Notes: generated by a model from the sequence alone, not told the origin. Counted from the stretch's first letter, positions 19,726-31,068 are shown. The stretch: DNA of 64,000 bases from Blakeslea trispora (GCA_025331445.1 JAIWNE010000107.1:52085-116084), one strand, 5' to 3'. Numbers and translations are program-made.

Positions 19726-20633
19726 AGAATAAACCTGGAACCTTCTTTGAAATCGGCCAATCAGAGTAGCGAATTTCCATCACAAGAAAAAGGTAAATGT
19801 TGATGATTTGGCTTATTTCCTCTCTTTGCATCATACGCTTCAATCAAAAATAAAATAGTGTTTAAGATTGTGATGAACTCAATTATTTAATTATTAAGAA
19901 GGAGATGTAGTCAAAAAGATAATTACAGTTGAATAGTAGAAAAAAGACACAATCCTTAGATTTTAATAAAAATATCGTTTTCATGAAGCATTGATTTCAT
20001 GTGCTCTGACTTGCTTTTGCATATTAAGAACTGACTAGAATAATTACAGCCAGTAAGAAATATATAACCCATTAGTTAAAAAGTCAACTTCTATGTGCAC
20101 ATGTTAGCTTTCTCGCTGCTCATCTGTTCTGCATGTCGACATCTCAAACTTACATGAGCATGCAAGATGGTAGGTCATCTTGGAAAAGGTCGAAATAAAA
20201 TAAAATAAATTAATAAAAAGCACCTACAGATATCCTAGAAAGTGATTGCTTAGTTAACAAAAGTTAAAAATCTGGAATATGGTTGACCAGTTTCTCAGAA
20301 AGATACTTAAAAAAGGTATACCTTTAAATCAAAGAGATAGATATATGATGATGAATGTATGCTCAAGACAACATACAATAAAAATAACAATTCAATGATA
20401 TTAAACTGCTTATGAAAAATTATTTGATTTCGAGTAAAAGTTACTTCAAGCTCTCATAATGAAATATACAAATGCTCCTGGTTCTGATCATGATTTATAA
20501 AAACTGTTATCCCAAACCATCTAAATTTCCTATATACTTCTCTATACAATTATATTTGAAGTAAAGTTGACAACCTTACAAAGTAGCACAGTACCATTTA
20601 AAGTATTTTTACCACTTACAATGATGCCAAATC

Positions 20634-20739
20634 ATGAACAAACTGCTTGTAAGGACATTTGCTCTTCAACCAAAAAGATCAACTGAAAAATCATCAACAT
20701 CTATACTCGATCAATTGCTTTCCAGTGCTAAACCATATG
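20634..20739 (+). pseudogene. possible captured first exon
   Basis: ATG at 20634 opens a 35-residue segment starting MNKLLVRTFALQPKRS, basic and Ser-rich like a mitochondrial presequence. It runs to a GTGAGT donor-like site near 20740; the frame stops soon after. No second exon was found. Small and unproven. Confidence 0.3.
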
Positions 20740-20744
20740 TGAGT

Positions 20745-21931
20745 TACTCTTAAGCAAGAGACATTTTGTGCGTCTAAGAGGTCTATTTATGTGCTGCATT
20801 TTGATGATATTGATGTTCACCATATTATATTATTTTGGGTCATTTAAAATTATCATAAAATGACAATATAATCAAATTGAAATTAGGATCTTTCAGTGTT
20901 CGATTTATAAATGGATTCAAAGGGTGTCATAAGAAGTATTTGTGTCAATGAGCCTTTACAATAAATGAATGATCTTATTACATTTGGCTTCTGATGTGCC
21001 ATCCTATTGTTATAGTCTATTATATCTCTAACAAGAGCGACACTATATAAAAGGGTTGCTCTTGATACATTTTATTTTTACGCTAGTTACTTGTATGTTA
21101 AAAAATGGTTCATTCATATACATGTATAATTTTGAGACAGCTTGACGCTTTGCTATCCACTTTTTTATAGATTCTACTTTGGTATTTTTTTAGGATCTCC
21201 TTTACAAAAGCGTTCCTTTAATTGATCACTAATAAGATCTGTTTATGCAAATCAAAGACATTTTCCTTTTCTGTACAATTTTAGCTTGGATCTGTTAATG
21301 AAATCATACTTTCTTCCCATCACTGCCATATTTCTCATATATACTGGTCATTTTTTCACAATCCCCCATTTTCTTTTTTCTCTCTTTTTTCTATTGATTG
21401 CACAGCAAAAGGTAAGCACTTTTATCTCTTTTTTTTTTTTTTTATATAATCCATCAACATCACTGACTCTTTTATTTTACATTAGCTACATGCATATCAC
21501 CTTATGATAGCAACATCGTAATAACTCGACTACGCTTCTTTTCTTATTTCTTAGCATCTTCCACCTCACCATCCGTATTTATTTGCTTATCATCAACTTT
21601 ATATACACTTATATACATACTCATCATAAGCTCTGATGGACAATCCTTTTTCCATGTCACCTTCTTCTGTGCTACTTTTCACCATCTCTTCTACAACTTC
21701 TTTATCCAAACTGTCTGCTCTATACCATGTTGCTCAAACTTGTTCTTCTTTGACTGCTATCTGAATACAATCTCTATTTATGCTGTCTATCTGGATCGAT
21801 GCTTCTTTTTCAAATTGCTCTTGCCTTAGGTCTTTCGGTTTCTCCATTTGTTTGTCTATCTTATTCTTTGCATCGCGTTTACTAACTTGCTCTGTTTGTA
21901 GTCATTGCCTTGGAGCATTTTGACAAACACA
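20745..21931. other. AT-rich interior of element A copy 2
   Basis: No supportable gene. From about 21240 rightward the sequence is shared, inverted, with 41828-42670 (element A copy 3), which helps define the family. Confidence 0.6.
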
Positions 21932-23207
21932 CATCCAATTGCCTACTATGCTTCCATCCTATGTCTGATTTGTTCATGTCTACCTTCCTTCTTATGTGCT
22001 CATGTGATCTTTCTCTCTAACTATTGCCACTGGTCAGTGTCCTAAATTCAAGAGATACTTTTTCTCTCTGATATACCGTCGTTCAGGGTACTTGGTCTCT
22101 TCTCATGTCGCCATCTATCCAACTCATCTTCAGGAAATAATCTCTATCCACCTATTCTCCTTCCACTACTATGGTCTATGCTTTCAAAAGTTGAAGAATC
22201 TCTTTTTGGTTGAACTTAGGGTTCCTTTCAACTTTACTTCTTGCATTTTTCTTCTTTTTGTGTCTTCATGTCGTTGCTCATGCTTACATGTGTGCTCCAT
22301 CCCAGATGAGGTGGCTTCAGCGCTTTGAATCTCTTTCGTGACAAGTGAAATACCGCTTTCAGACTATTTTTACTCTGCTATCTTACCGAGTGAAATCCTC
22401 TTTATTGACTGTTCACTTCTGGCTGTTGCTCTCACTGTTAACTGGACTCATGAGGTACCTAATCGCAACTAAAGGACACAACATGCTGATGACAAAGGAC
22501 ATGTGTAAAGGATCGCGTCTCATCTTTATTTTTTTCGTTTTTTTTAGACTTTCTATGCTATTTACTTTCTTCATCTATTGTTTCTGACTCTTGTGTATAC
22601 TGATGACGAGTGATCTCTTACTTGGTGTTGCTCATGACCTTGCATGTTGCTTTAAAATGGCTGTCAAGAAAAAAAAATTACGAGAAAAAAAAGTTCGGTT
22701 AAGGCTGTATATTTTTTCAAGCGCAGCTACTGCAAAGCGATTAAGATGCTTACTGAAGGCTCTAATCATGAAAATTAACTCATTTCTGCTTTCTATACTG
22801 CTTCTGATGGTTCCAAAAGGTACCTGTATCAAAGCCAAGCATGCCAATTAATCTGAGTACACCCGATGCAGCATCCCTATTACAAAAAAGGACATCTGAG
22901 CTACAAATCAGCCTAAAGAAAAACCCATATATAGCATTTATTTGATTCAAATTAATAAAATTAAAGAAGCTTGATTTGCCCATAATACCTAAATAATCCA
23001 ATCATATGCCAAGATTATCCAAAAATCAAAGCAATGCCATTTGCTCATTTATTGTTTATACATGTAGAACATGTTAAATCACTATCGCTTTATACGCTGA
23101 AGGCCATTTGTCACTATAACTCCCCTTTGAGACTTAAGCTGGATATGATTCGACTATAGACAGCTCCTATTTAAAGTAATCCGCAAAAGGGTTTTGCCAT
23201 TCAACAA

Positions 23208-23319
23208 AAAATGTCAGATTCTGACAAAAAACCTTAAACCGCCTTAATTGAATTTCAAGGTTTTCGTGTCAGATTCTGACAAAAAAAAAGTTCACCTCAA
23301 CATCTTTTAAGCTGTGGTG
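23208..23319 (+). repeat. right subterminal region of element A with paired GTCAGATTCTGAC motifs
   Basis: TGTCAGATTCTGACAAAAAA occurs twice (about 23215 and 23267) within 110 bp of the right end; the core is a near-palindrome. The same pair is in copy 1 at 24724-24802. Such subterminal repeats are usual transposase-binding sites in CACTA and hAT elements. Confidence 0.6.
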
Positions 23320-23322
23320 GTT

Positions 23323-24186
23323 GGCACACTTGATAACCTTGGTATCAGTTACCTTTTCAAGATGAGTAATCCTGTCTTTGATTAACGCTATATCGTTGTG
23401 CAATACGTCAAGTGATTCTGTTATTTGTTTTTGTATCTTGACTAATTAGTCTGGCTTTTCGTTTGTATGATTCATGTTTGAATCATTCCTCTGTACCACA
23501 GTGTAAACCGGTTGAGTGCTTCTTACAACTTGTGGCTGTGCAACGGATGCAACATGATCAGACTTGTAAGAGATAGTGTTATAGATAGTGTACAGACATT
23601 CTTCTGCCCAAGCAAAGATGGTTTCCAAACCGTCTATCGTCTTCGGACTTTCTTTAATGTCTTTGCGGTATGGGTCCTTTATGGCATGATCACAAAATTG
23701 ATAGACTTGTGGGACAAGACCGTTAAGAATATCTCTTATCTGTTGCTTCACAGGTTTCTCTTCTTTAGACAGATTAGCTTTTTGCAAGAGATAGCATTTG
23801 GTTTCAAGATATTCCAGAGAGATTTCATTCAAAGATTGTCTATATTCTTCATACTGTTTAAGATAGACTTCTTTCCAGTAATTAGTGACAAACTTCTTCT
23901 TGAATGCACTTATTAATGAGTTGTCAAGATCATTATCAAAGGTTAGTTCCGCGAACTTTGCCTCATCTTTGGCTTTGAAGTTAGTGACCCAACGGTCGGC
24001 AGCTCCTTCTAAGCTCAACAAGAAGATTTCTTTTTTTCTTCTTTCATCGATCCAATTGTTCCACTTGCAGACCTTGTGGAAGTCATCTAAGAACTTGATC
24101 GTATCTTGTTGCCTTCCAGATCTAGAGAACGTAGGAAAGGCTTTAAGATTTACTTCAGCAGCAAATATGCGAGTAATTGTGCTCAC
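23323..24186 (-). pseudogene. gypsy-2 Gag N-terminal and core part
   Basis: From ATG 24186 a 246-codon frame encodes a Gag core (FLDDFHKVCKWNNW, LEGAADRW, LEYLETKCYLLQKANLS) similar in layout to gypsy-3 Gag. It stops at TAA 23446-23448 after NEKPD. The frame then stays open to KCAN at about 23323, where element A copy 2 interrupts the first zinc knuckle. The TAA is one more nonsense mutation, possibly CAA to TAA. Confidence 0.85.
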
Positions 24187-24388
24187 ATCCTTTTCTGATG
24201 GTTTATAGGGTTTTGAGTGTTTTTAGAATTTTTTCTGCCAATTTTGCCTGGTTTTTCTTTGTTTTTGTGTTCTTTGATTCTTGACTATGGACTTCTTGGT
24301 TTCTTTGCTTATACGTATAGGCTTAATTCTTCTTTACTTATAGATATAGTAAACTTATTGAACTTATCAGCGATGTGCTCAAATAAGG

Positions 24389-24406
24389 CGCCCAGCTTCT
24401 CCACCA
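24389..24406 (-). promoter_or_regulatory. primer-binding site of gypsy-2
   Basis: TGGTGGAGAAGCTGGGCG starts two bases from the 5' LTR on the minus strand and is identical to the site of gypsy-3 (40680-40697). The tRNA was not identified. Confidence 0.65.
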
Positions 24407-24408
24407 AT

Positions 24409-24720
24409 TGTTGTAGGGTGTCTTTAATACCTTATTAAACTCCGAAATTCTTATGCTATTCACTTTTCTTGACTGTAGATATATTCCTATCTCTCTCAAG
24501 GATCAAAGTAAAATATGAAATTTTGGGGATGATAAAGATGATTTTTATTATAATTGAAAATAATCATGTTTTATATGGAAATGGTGTAGTACAGACGACG
24601 TACATGACTTCACAAACAAATAACAACTTTGAAAGCGTATATTATTTCTTAAATTGGTAAAACTATTTAAGTTCTGGAAGGAGTTTGAGTTTTTATCTGG
24701 CTGAGGGACTGCTTACAACA
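24409..24720 (-). repeat. 5' LTR of gypsy-2
   Basis: 312 bp partner of 12008-12319; followed by TSD AAAT. Confidence 0.93.
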
Positions 24721-24724
24721 AAAT

Positions 24725-24830
24725 GTCAGATTCTGACAAAAAACTTTAAACCGCTATAATTGAACTTCAAGGTTTTCGGGTCAGATTCTGACAAAAAAAA
24801 GTTCACCTCAACATCTTTTAAGCTGTGGTG
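24725..24830 (+). mobile_element. element A copy 1, right terminus
   Basis: Matches 23214-23319 closely and ends GCTGTGGTG at 24830, directly abutting the Crypton frame (AVH codons). It continues 10725-12007 once gypsy-2 is removed. Confidence 0.82.
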
Positions 24831-26318
24831 CACTGCACGAAGAAGAAAGTAATTGCCTCCAATTACCGGAAAACCAGCAAGACTCTTCATAGCATCAACT
24901 GGCAAGCTGGAAACGTAGCAGCCAACCATACGATTTGTGCCCCATCTTTCCACCATTCTTTGTTGATTGCCAGGTACGTTTTCTTAAGCAATCATGTTCA
25001 AAGCACTCTTTCGGCTTGCATGAGTAACCTTTGAGGTGTGGATTCAAACCTTGCTGAACGCTTCCACATAGATCTTGTACGAAAGAGGCGTCTTCTCATC
25101 TTTACCTTTAAACAACACAATTTTGCATCAGTTCTTTCTCTCGGTAAAATTAGGGAACTCTTCATTCTCAAAACGAAAGCGGGAAAACAAGTAGAAAGCC
25201 AGAGCATCAACAGGACATAGCGCAACCTTTTTGTGACGAACACAGGAACCATACTCGATTCTACCATGTTGGTTAGTCTTGCCAAAGGTGATTGTAGCCA
25301 CCAAAGAAATACATTTGGTAGCACCTTGGTTATCAATGGTGATTGAAAACAAGTCGGGAAGCTGTATACCAAGAGCTGTTTGGTTTCTGCAAAGCATTGC
25401 GTGACTGATTAAGAAGCACAGTTTATCACGAGACCCATTGATATTGTTCTGTTGATTGATAAAATATAGGCCAACTCTCATCAGTTCATCTTTGGTGTAG
25501 CCATCATTCAATGTATTTTTGCCTCTGTTCTCAAAGTTTGCTCTCTTTTGCTTGACCTTGGTCTTCCCCGGGTTATCCAAAAAGGTATGAATAAGTGGAC
25601 CTCTTGCAGCTTCGTTTAAGTTAAAACGCGAAACTTTTTTAGTGTTGTACAGTCAGAGGACAAAATGTTTTCTATTTTTGGATCTTCTCAAAAGAAGGGT
25701 AATCTATGACACGTCTTACATTCTCATTGTTTTACCTCTCTTTCTAGATAAAATTCCTAAATAATCACAATATGCTTCAATTATCCACTGAATTCAAAGC
25801 TATCATCGTTGATCGTTGGCAGAAGTATTGATTGAATGATAAGTAAAATGGTCTCCATCCTTCATCATGACCTTGTCGGAGATCCAAAAATAAAAAACAT
25901 TTTGTCCTCTGACTGTACAAATCATAGACAACTTTAACATAAGCAAGAATGGACTCTTTGCCTAAAGCGATAGCAGAATTATTTTCACCTATTTGCTTCT
26001 TTCTTCCTCGGGTCATGACATAACTGTCTAAGAAAAAGTTGAGTATCTTGTCGCTGACTATCTCACTATCAGGAAACTTCATGGCTTGATATCACTCTTA
26101 TAAATAGGTCATTTGCGTTAAGCTTTGGATTCTTCGAAACAAATAGTTCAATGATTTATCTTCCATTCCTTTTGCTTTGCAGAATATGCCTTGAGAGTGT
26201 TGACAGGTCGGCTTTTCATACTTTCAGCGAGAACCATTTGAATATTTTGGTATATAGCAGTGTTGCTGCCAATTATGGATTGAACATCGTTGTTGTTGCT
26301 AGGTTGTTGTGAGTTCAT
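24831..26318 (-). pseudogene. Crypton tyrosine recombinase gene, broken
   Basis: Cryptons move by a tyrosine recombinase. From ATG 26318 the minus strand reads an N-terminal part with RPVNTLKAYSAKQKEW, then 26082-25930 (LAYVKVVYDLY), the MITE, and 25640-25128 with LMRVGLYFINQQ, RNQTALGIQLP and RHKKVALCPVDALAFYLFSRF. It ends with a segment holding THASRKSAL (HxxR, near 25020) and MVGCYVSSLPVDAMKSLAGF. This is the Ndc10/GCR1-type Crypton layout with candidate Arg, HxxR and Tyr catalytic residues. It is inactivated by element A at its C-terminal codons, by the MITE, by stops near 25128, 25053 and 24985, and by a break near 26130. Confidence 0.85.
25650..25915. mobile_element. 266 bp MITE in the Crypton ORF
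   Basis: Ends CAGTCAGAGGACAAAATG and its inverse form imperfect inverted repeats of about 36 bp, flanked by TA (25648-25649 and 25916-25917). CAGT ends and a TA duplication indicate a Tc1/mariner-derived miniature element. Removing it rejoins the Crypton frame at VVYDLY/NTKKVSRF. Confidence 0.85.
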
Positions 26319-26811
26319 TTTTAAAATAAAAAGCTTGTTATGTCAGTTATAATAGATAGAGACAAGTAAAAGTTAGATGGAATCAGATCTCCTTTATTCT
26401 AAAATTTTGCCTTCTATTTATGCTTTTCTAACAGTTGAGTAACAATCCTTATCAGAACTGAATGTAATTGACAAGAACTAATTAGATATCATGGATAAGA
26501 GAAGGTACTTCTTGGACATTGGCTAAGGGTCACCGTTGGTGTAATTGGTTCGATCCAAGCGCCCTAATGTAACCTAAGTGTGATTTGATTCAAAGTACAA
26601 CAAGTTGATTTGATCCGTTTATAAAAATTTTCAACTCAGTTACACTTTTAAAAACTTGTATTGGTTGTATGAATTTTTTGCTTATAAAAAATGCTAATGA
26701 GTCAGCAAGGACTATTTTTAAAGTATTTTTCAAGTATTTTTCAATTTCAGGCAGAGAAACTGAAAAATTCCTTGAAAAATAAAAAAGAATAAAGTTTCCC
26801 GCCTTAACATT
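26319..26811. other. interval between Crypton and MULE-2 end
   Basis: About 490 bp without a gene. It holds a B-box-like GGTTCGATCC near 26546 without a tRNA fold, and a hairpin-capable run TTTTTCAATTTCAG...CTGAAAAATT near 26745. Confidence 0.5.
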
Positions 26812-26881
26812 TTGGCCCTTCAGTGACGTAGCTATTTATCAGCCAATGATAATAGCGCAAATTCGAAGCTCGAAAAAGAAT
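26812..26881 (-). mobile_element. outer end of MULE-2 (left terminal repeat)
   Basis: ATTTTGGCCCTTCAGTGACG and the next 50 bases match, inverted, 50590-50511 at the 5' end of MULE-1. The similarity resumes after gypsy-4 at 31169 (GAAT then GTTAGCGC against GTGAGCGG). A terminal repeat shared by two MULEs is the simplest reading. Confidence 0.65.
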
Positions 26882-26981
26882 TGTAATATTTTGTGGGAAT
26901 ATATAAGGAAATAAAGATTGAAGAGGAGAAAGATGAGTTTTAATTAATTGAATAACAGATAATGTTTATAGTATTCTGACA
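26882..26981 (-). repeat. 3' LTR of gypsy-4
   Basis: 100 bp; purine-rich AAGGAGGCA lies next to it on the minus strand as polypurine tract. Confidence 0.88.
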
Positions 26982-27057
26982 TGCCTCCTTGTGATAAGAT
27001 ATATAAGAAAATCGCGTTAAATATTCCAGAGGATAAAAGCCTGACATCAATGGTAGA

Positions 27058-29485
27058 TTAGGCATGTTGATTGAAGGGTTTGAACAAAGAGATACGAACA
27101 TTTTTAAGTTGCTTGTTAGAAGTGCTGTGCTGTAAGTTGAATCTTGTTCTTGACAGCTTTGTAAAGATGACCCATGAACCTTCCCAATCGTACTGTAGTT
27201 TTCGCGCCGTTTTACTACTTGAAAGAGAAGTACTGTACTTGAGAACTCGGTCATTTACTTCATACTTTGGCACTTCTGTTGCTTTATATGTCTTCATAAT
27301 GTCATGTACTACCTGAGATATTGTTAGCAGTTTGGCTTTCAATTTTTCAGCAGAGTCGCTTTGTGTTGTCTCCGTTGCGCCTTATTTTTTTGGGAGAGAT
27401 GACCGATGCATTTGTGAGAATAGTTCTTGGGCTTCGACCATGAACAAGTTCTAAAAGAGTATTCTTGATAGAAGAGTAATACATGTTGTTATATACGAAT
27501 CAAAGAAGTCTGAGGTTTCGACCCCATTTTTTTTGAATTGTGTCTTGTCTTGAAATTACTAGCAAGAATTGTTTGAGTGTCTGCATGTATCTTTCCACTA
27601 ATCCGTTCGAAGCAGGATGATAAGGTGGTGAGTATATCCAGTCAGCTTGAATAAATTTTGATAGTTCTGTGTTGAATTGAGAGTTGAAAGACGGACCATT
27701 GTCACTTAGTATTATTTCTGGTACCCTGTGTCTAAACAGAAAGCGTTCATAAAATGTTTTGGCAAGATCCATAGCAGAAGTAGATTGGATTGGGAGCAAT
27801 TCTACATATTTGGAGAATGAGCAAATGATTACTAGAATGTACCTGTTACCCTTATACGATGTTGGTAATGTGCCAAAGTAAGCCAAGGCTGCCTTCTGGA
27901 AAGGGAAAAAACCAGCAGTGTTAGACAAAGGTACTTAAGAAATTTTTGGGCCCTTGATTGCTTGACACTTGTTACAGCTTCGGATAAATGAGGTGATATC
28001 TTTGACCATGTTGGGCCACCAAAGATTGGCTTTATCCATGAGTTTCTGAGTTCGTGTTGTTTCACCATGTCCTGCAAACAGAGAAATGTGATAATTTTTT
28101 AGAACTTGTTGGCGTAACTGTATTGTTAAATTCTTAACAGGAGAGTTTATTTTGCATATTACACCCTCATTGTTGACTTGAGCCAGATCATGAAGTACCA
28201 GCGTCTTTATCTTGTTGTTCAACCCACCATTTGGCAGTTTGCTGTGCACTAGTTTTATCAATAGCGTGAATTGGCAGAGAAAATCTTGAAAAAGCATCAG
28301 GAAGCTTGTTCTGTTCGCCTTCCACATGGATAACCTTGAAATCAAAAGCTTGCATGAATAGACACCGACGCCATGGTCTCGGTCGTTTGTCTTCGTTTGT
28401 CTTGAGCAGCCAAGCTAAAGATGAATGGTCTGTTTAGATTAGAAAGCATCTTGACTCTAGATAAATTCTATGTTTTTTGATTCTCTAATAGATTGCTAGA
28501 GCTTCAAGTTCTCTTACAGAGTATTTTTCTCATGAACGGTAAGTGATCTTGATGCGTATGATAGAGGGTAAGCTAATCCATTATATTCATGACATAATAC
28601 TACACCTATCCCAGACGATGAGGCAGCGTCACAGTGTAGTTCAAACTGTTTTTAGAAGTTGGTACGTTTCAACATTGGAAGTGAAGCCATTTGTTGTAAC
28701 AAAAGATCAAAAGCTGTTTGTTGGTCCCCACCCCAAACCTACGAAGTATTTTTCTTCTTAAGCGCACGTAGAGGTTCAGTGATCACCTGATATTTGCTGA
28801 TAAGTTTTTGGTTTAACACCAAACATACCCAAGACCCGTTCTAACTCTTTTAGATTAGCCGGTGGTTGCAACTGAAGAATTGGGTGTATTTTTTCTGGAT
28901 ATGGACGAGTTCCTTTGTCTGTGACTAAAAAACCTAAGTACTCAATTTGTTTCAATTCGAACGAAGATTTGTGTATGTTTATGGAAGATTAGCTTCCTTG
29001 AGCATCTGAAATACTTGTTCGACATGCTTCACATGTTGTTGTTCGTCTTCTGAGAAAATGATAATGTCGTCAAGATATGCAATGGCCAAGTTGTATTGCA
29101 TTGATCCCAACACCTTGTCCATGAGAGACTGAAATACGGCTGGTGCGTTCTTCAGCCCAAACGGTAGTACATTAAACACATAGGTAGCAGTAATAGTAAT
29201 CAAAGCAGTCTTTTGTTTGTTTCTCCCTGGATAGGTATAGCGTAGTAAGCAGATGCTAAGTCTATCTTAAAAAAATAGCAGCTTTACCTGGTGATTGCAA
29301 TGCATAATGTAAATGAACAAAGGGATACTTGATCGAAACAGTAATGCCATTGATGCGAACATAATTGCCACAAAGTCTGAGGGAGTCGTCTGGATTAGGT
29401 ACAGCAGTGACATTAGATCCCCATTCAGAGAATGTAACTCTTGTAACAATGTTATTTGCTTCCAGTTGACAAAATTTCTCATCAA
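27058..29485 (-). pseudogene. gypsy-4 RT to integrase remnant
   Basis: RT is seen at 29203-28979 (LPFGLKNAPAVFQSLMDKV, YLDDIIIFS). The integrase HHCC domain is near 28100-27960 (HISLFAGHGETTRTQKL, WWPNMV, SCNKCQ). The core is at 27928-27500 (LSDNGPSFNSQF, NGLVERYMQTL) and a C-terminal tail at 27342-27058. Between them are stops and frameshifts. At the first catalytic Asp position the sequence reads LAYFGTL, and IICSF replaces the usual IID-SF, so key residues are lost as well. Confidence 0.88.
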
Positions 29486-29820
29486 TCTTTTTCTGTATTA
29501 AAGGATGTTGATGACGAGGAGGTGAGCAAATGGGCTTGTGATCTTCCAGGTCGATAGCAATTAAATCAAATGTGTTTGATTTGGTTTGTTGTGGCCTTCA
29601 GGTATGATGGCTTTGGATTATTCAACAGCGCCTTAATTTGTGGCTGAATACTCGCCGTAAGTACCTTAAATGGTTGGTTGCTTTCTTTTGCAATTTGAGA
29701 CGATAAACATGTTGTCCCACCTGATGATACTAAACTTTCGGGAGTTTCTTATCGTTGCGTTCCATTTACTGATTAAGTCTATGCCTATAATAATTGCACG
29801 AGCTAGCCTTTGATGACATG

Positions 29821-31038
29821 TTACTGTATTACTTGACCAAATAGTGTGATACTAGTGATTACTACTGATCTGTTATTAGTTTGATTGACATCAGAATAGA
29901 TAATTGTCTTTACTGTATCTATAGGCAAACCCAGTAGTTTTGCTACTTCTTCATCAATGCAAGTCAAAGCTGAACCCGTGTCCCACAGAGCGAGCACAGT
30001 GTATTGTTTATACCTGATTAATATGGTAGGTCGACTAAGGTAGGATGTTCCAACTGCAAGAATAGACGGGTTGGCGACTATTGTATCCACTTGCGTTGTG
30101 TTAGTTAAATCGACCAAATGAGATTCGTGTTGTGAGATCGCATCGGTTGTGTGAACCAGTTTATGTGTGTGATGTTGTTTGCAATCGATGGCCTGATGTG
30201 ACTCAAAGCAACAACCACAAAGAGGGTTACCTTCTTTGTCATACAATCCCATTGTTTATCAAGTAAGTGTTTAGTTTGATTGGATACCTGCGATTTCTTG
30301 TGATGGTGCTGTTTTTGTTTGTTTTCCACTTGTTTTTTCTGTTTTCTTACGTTTCTTATTCATGTAATCGATTTCCATAGGTGTAACTTCAGTATCTGTG
30401 GCGGTGTCAAGTGCCGTATTGACTGTTCCAATGAAACCATTCTCCTGAATACGAACTGCTTGTTGAATCATTGTATCTAACTTGTAAGAGATAGCTGCAG
30501 AAAGGGTAAATCTAGTGCTTTCTGAGAGAATAGGTTTAATGAAGAGCAAACATTGTCATTTTCATTTAAATGTTTATCAGGCAGTTGTTGAACAAGGCGG
30601 TAAAATTTAGCTGTGGGTTGTCGCATTGATTCTTTAGGTTGCTGTTTGAGTTGTTTGAGCTGACGGATAAGGCTGTTTGTCTCTTGCTCTACTGGTAAAC
30701 CGAATTGAAGAATAAGGGCTTCACTACATAGTTTCCCAGAACCACGGACCGTTGGTGGTTGAGAGTATAACCAATTTGTAATAATCTCTGGTTGAATGTC
30801 CCAATTCCTCGTGCACAGTCGTCTAGATTTTCTAGTCCTGCACTCTTGGCTTCTTGTTCATAAACTCGTAGCCAAATCGAATACTTTTGCCCAAGAGAAA
30901 TTTGGGGATAGGCACTGCTTTTATCCTATCGAAGAGATAAAGGCGGGCGAGGTCCGAAGGGGAGTATAGTTGGTTTTGTATTGTGTCCTCTATGGAGGAA
31001 GGCACAGTCAGGTTTTTGGTTGAAATAGTGTTTGTCAT
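29821..31038 (-). pseudogene. gypsy-4 Gag-protease remnant
   Basis: ATG 31038 opens Gag (MTNTISTKNLTVPSS); later parts at 30549-30271 (with NKKRKKTEKTSGKQTK) and 30252-29821. The last holds a Cys/His cluster CGCCFESHQAIDC and a retropepsin with ALWDTGSALTCID, the only canonical D-T-G protease triad among the five gypsy elements here. Three parts share one frame, separated by stops and a break near 30700. Confidence 0.8.
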
Positions 31039-31068
31039 CGTTTCTCTGGCTAGTTGGTAGCCTCACCA

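Larger units (their letters stand above)
17176..23319 (+). mobile_element. element A copy 2: complete 6.1 kb CACCAC-ended DNA element, no transposase
   Basis: Ends CACCACGGCG and GCTGTGGTG form inverted repeats, with extended inner similarity (TTAAAAATATTGGAGTGAGC against TTAAAAGATGTTGAGGTGAAC). It is flanked by the 3 bp duplication GTT (17173-17175 and 23320-23322). Removing it restores the zinc-knuckle frame of gypsy-2 Gag, which fixes the borders. The 3 bp TSD and CAC... ends recall CACTA (CMC/EnSpm) elements, but no transposase is present, so it is non-autonomous or deleted. Other copies: 10725-12007 plus 24725-24830, and 33137-34045 plus 41828-42670. Confidence 0.82.
12008..24720 (-). 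mobile_element. Ty3/gypsy retrotransposon gypsy-2, decayed and interrupted
   Basis: LTRs of 312 bp at 12008-12319 and 24409-24720 (TGTTG...CAACA) differ at several positions. TSD AAAT (12004-12007 and 24721-24724). Transcription is leftward: gag near 24.2 kb, pol 16.9-12.4 kb. Element A copy 2 (17176-23319) splits gag. Gag and pol frames contain nonsense codons but, across the pol frame, no frameshift. Same clade as gypsy-3, sharing the primer-binding site and a long insertion in RT. Confidence 0.93.

Noticed and set aside
26530..26570. tRNA gene at the GGTTCGATCC motif
   Set aside because: No acceptor, D or anticodon stem can be formed around it.
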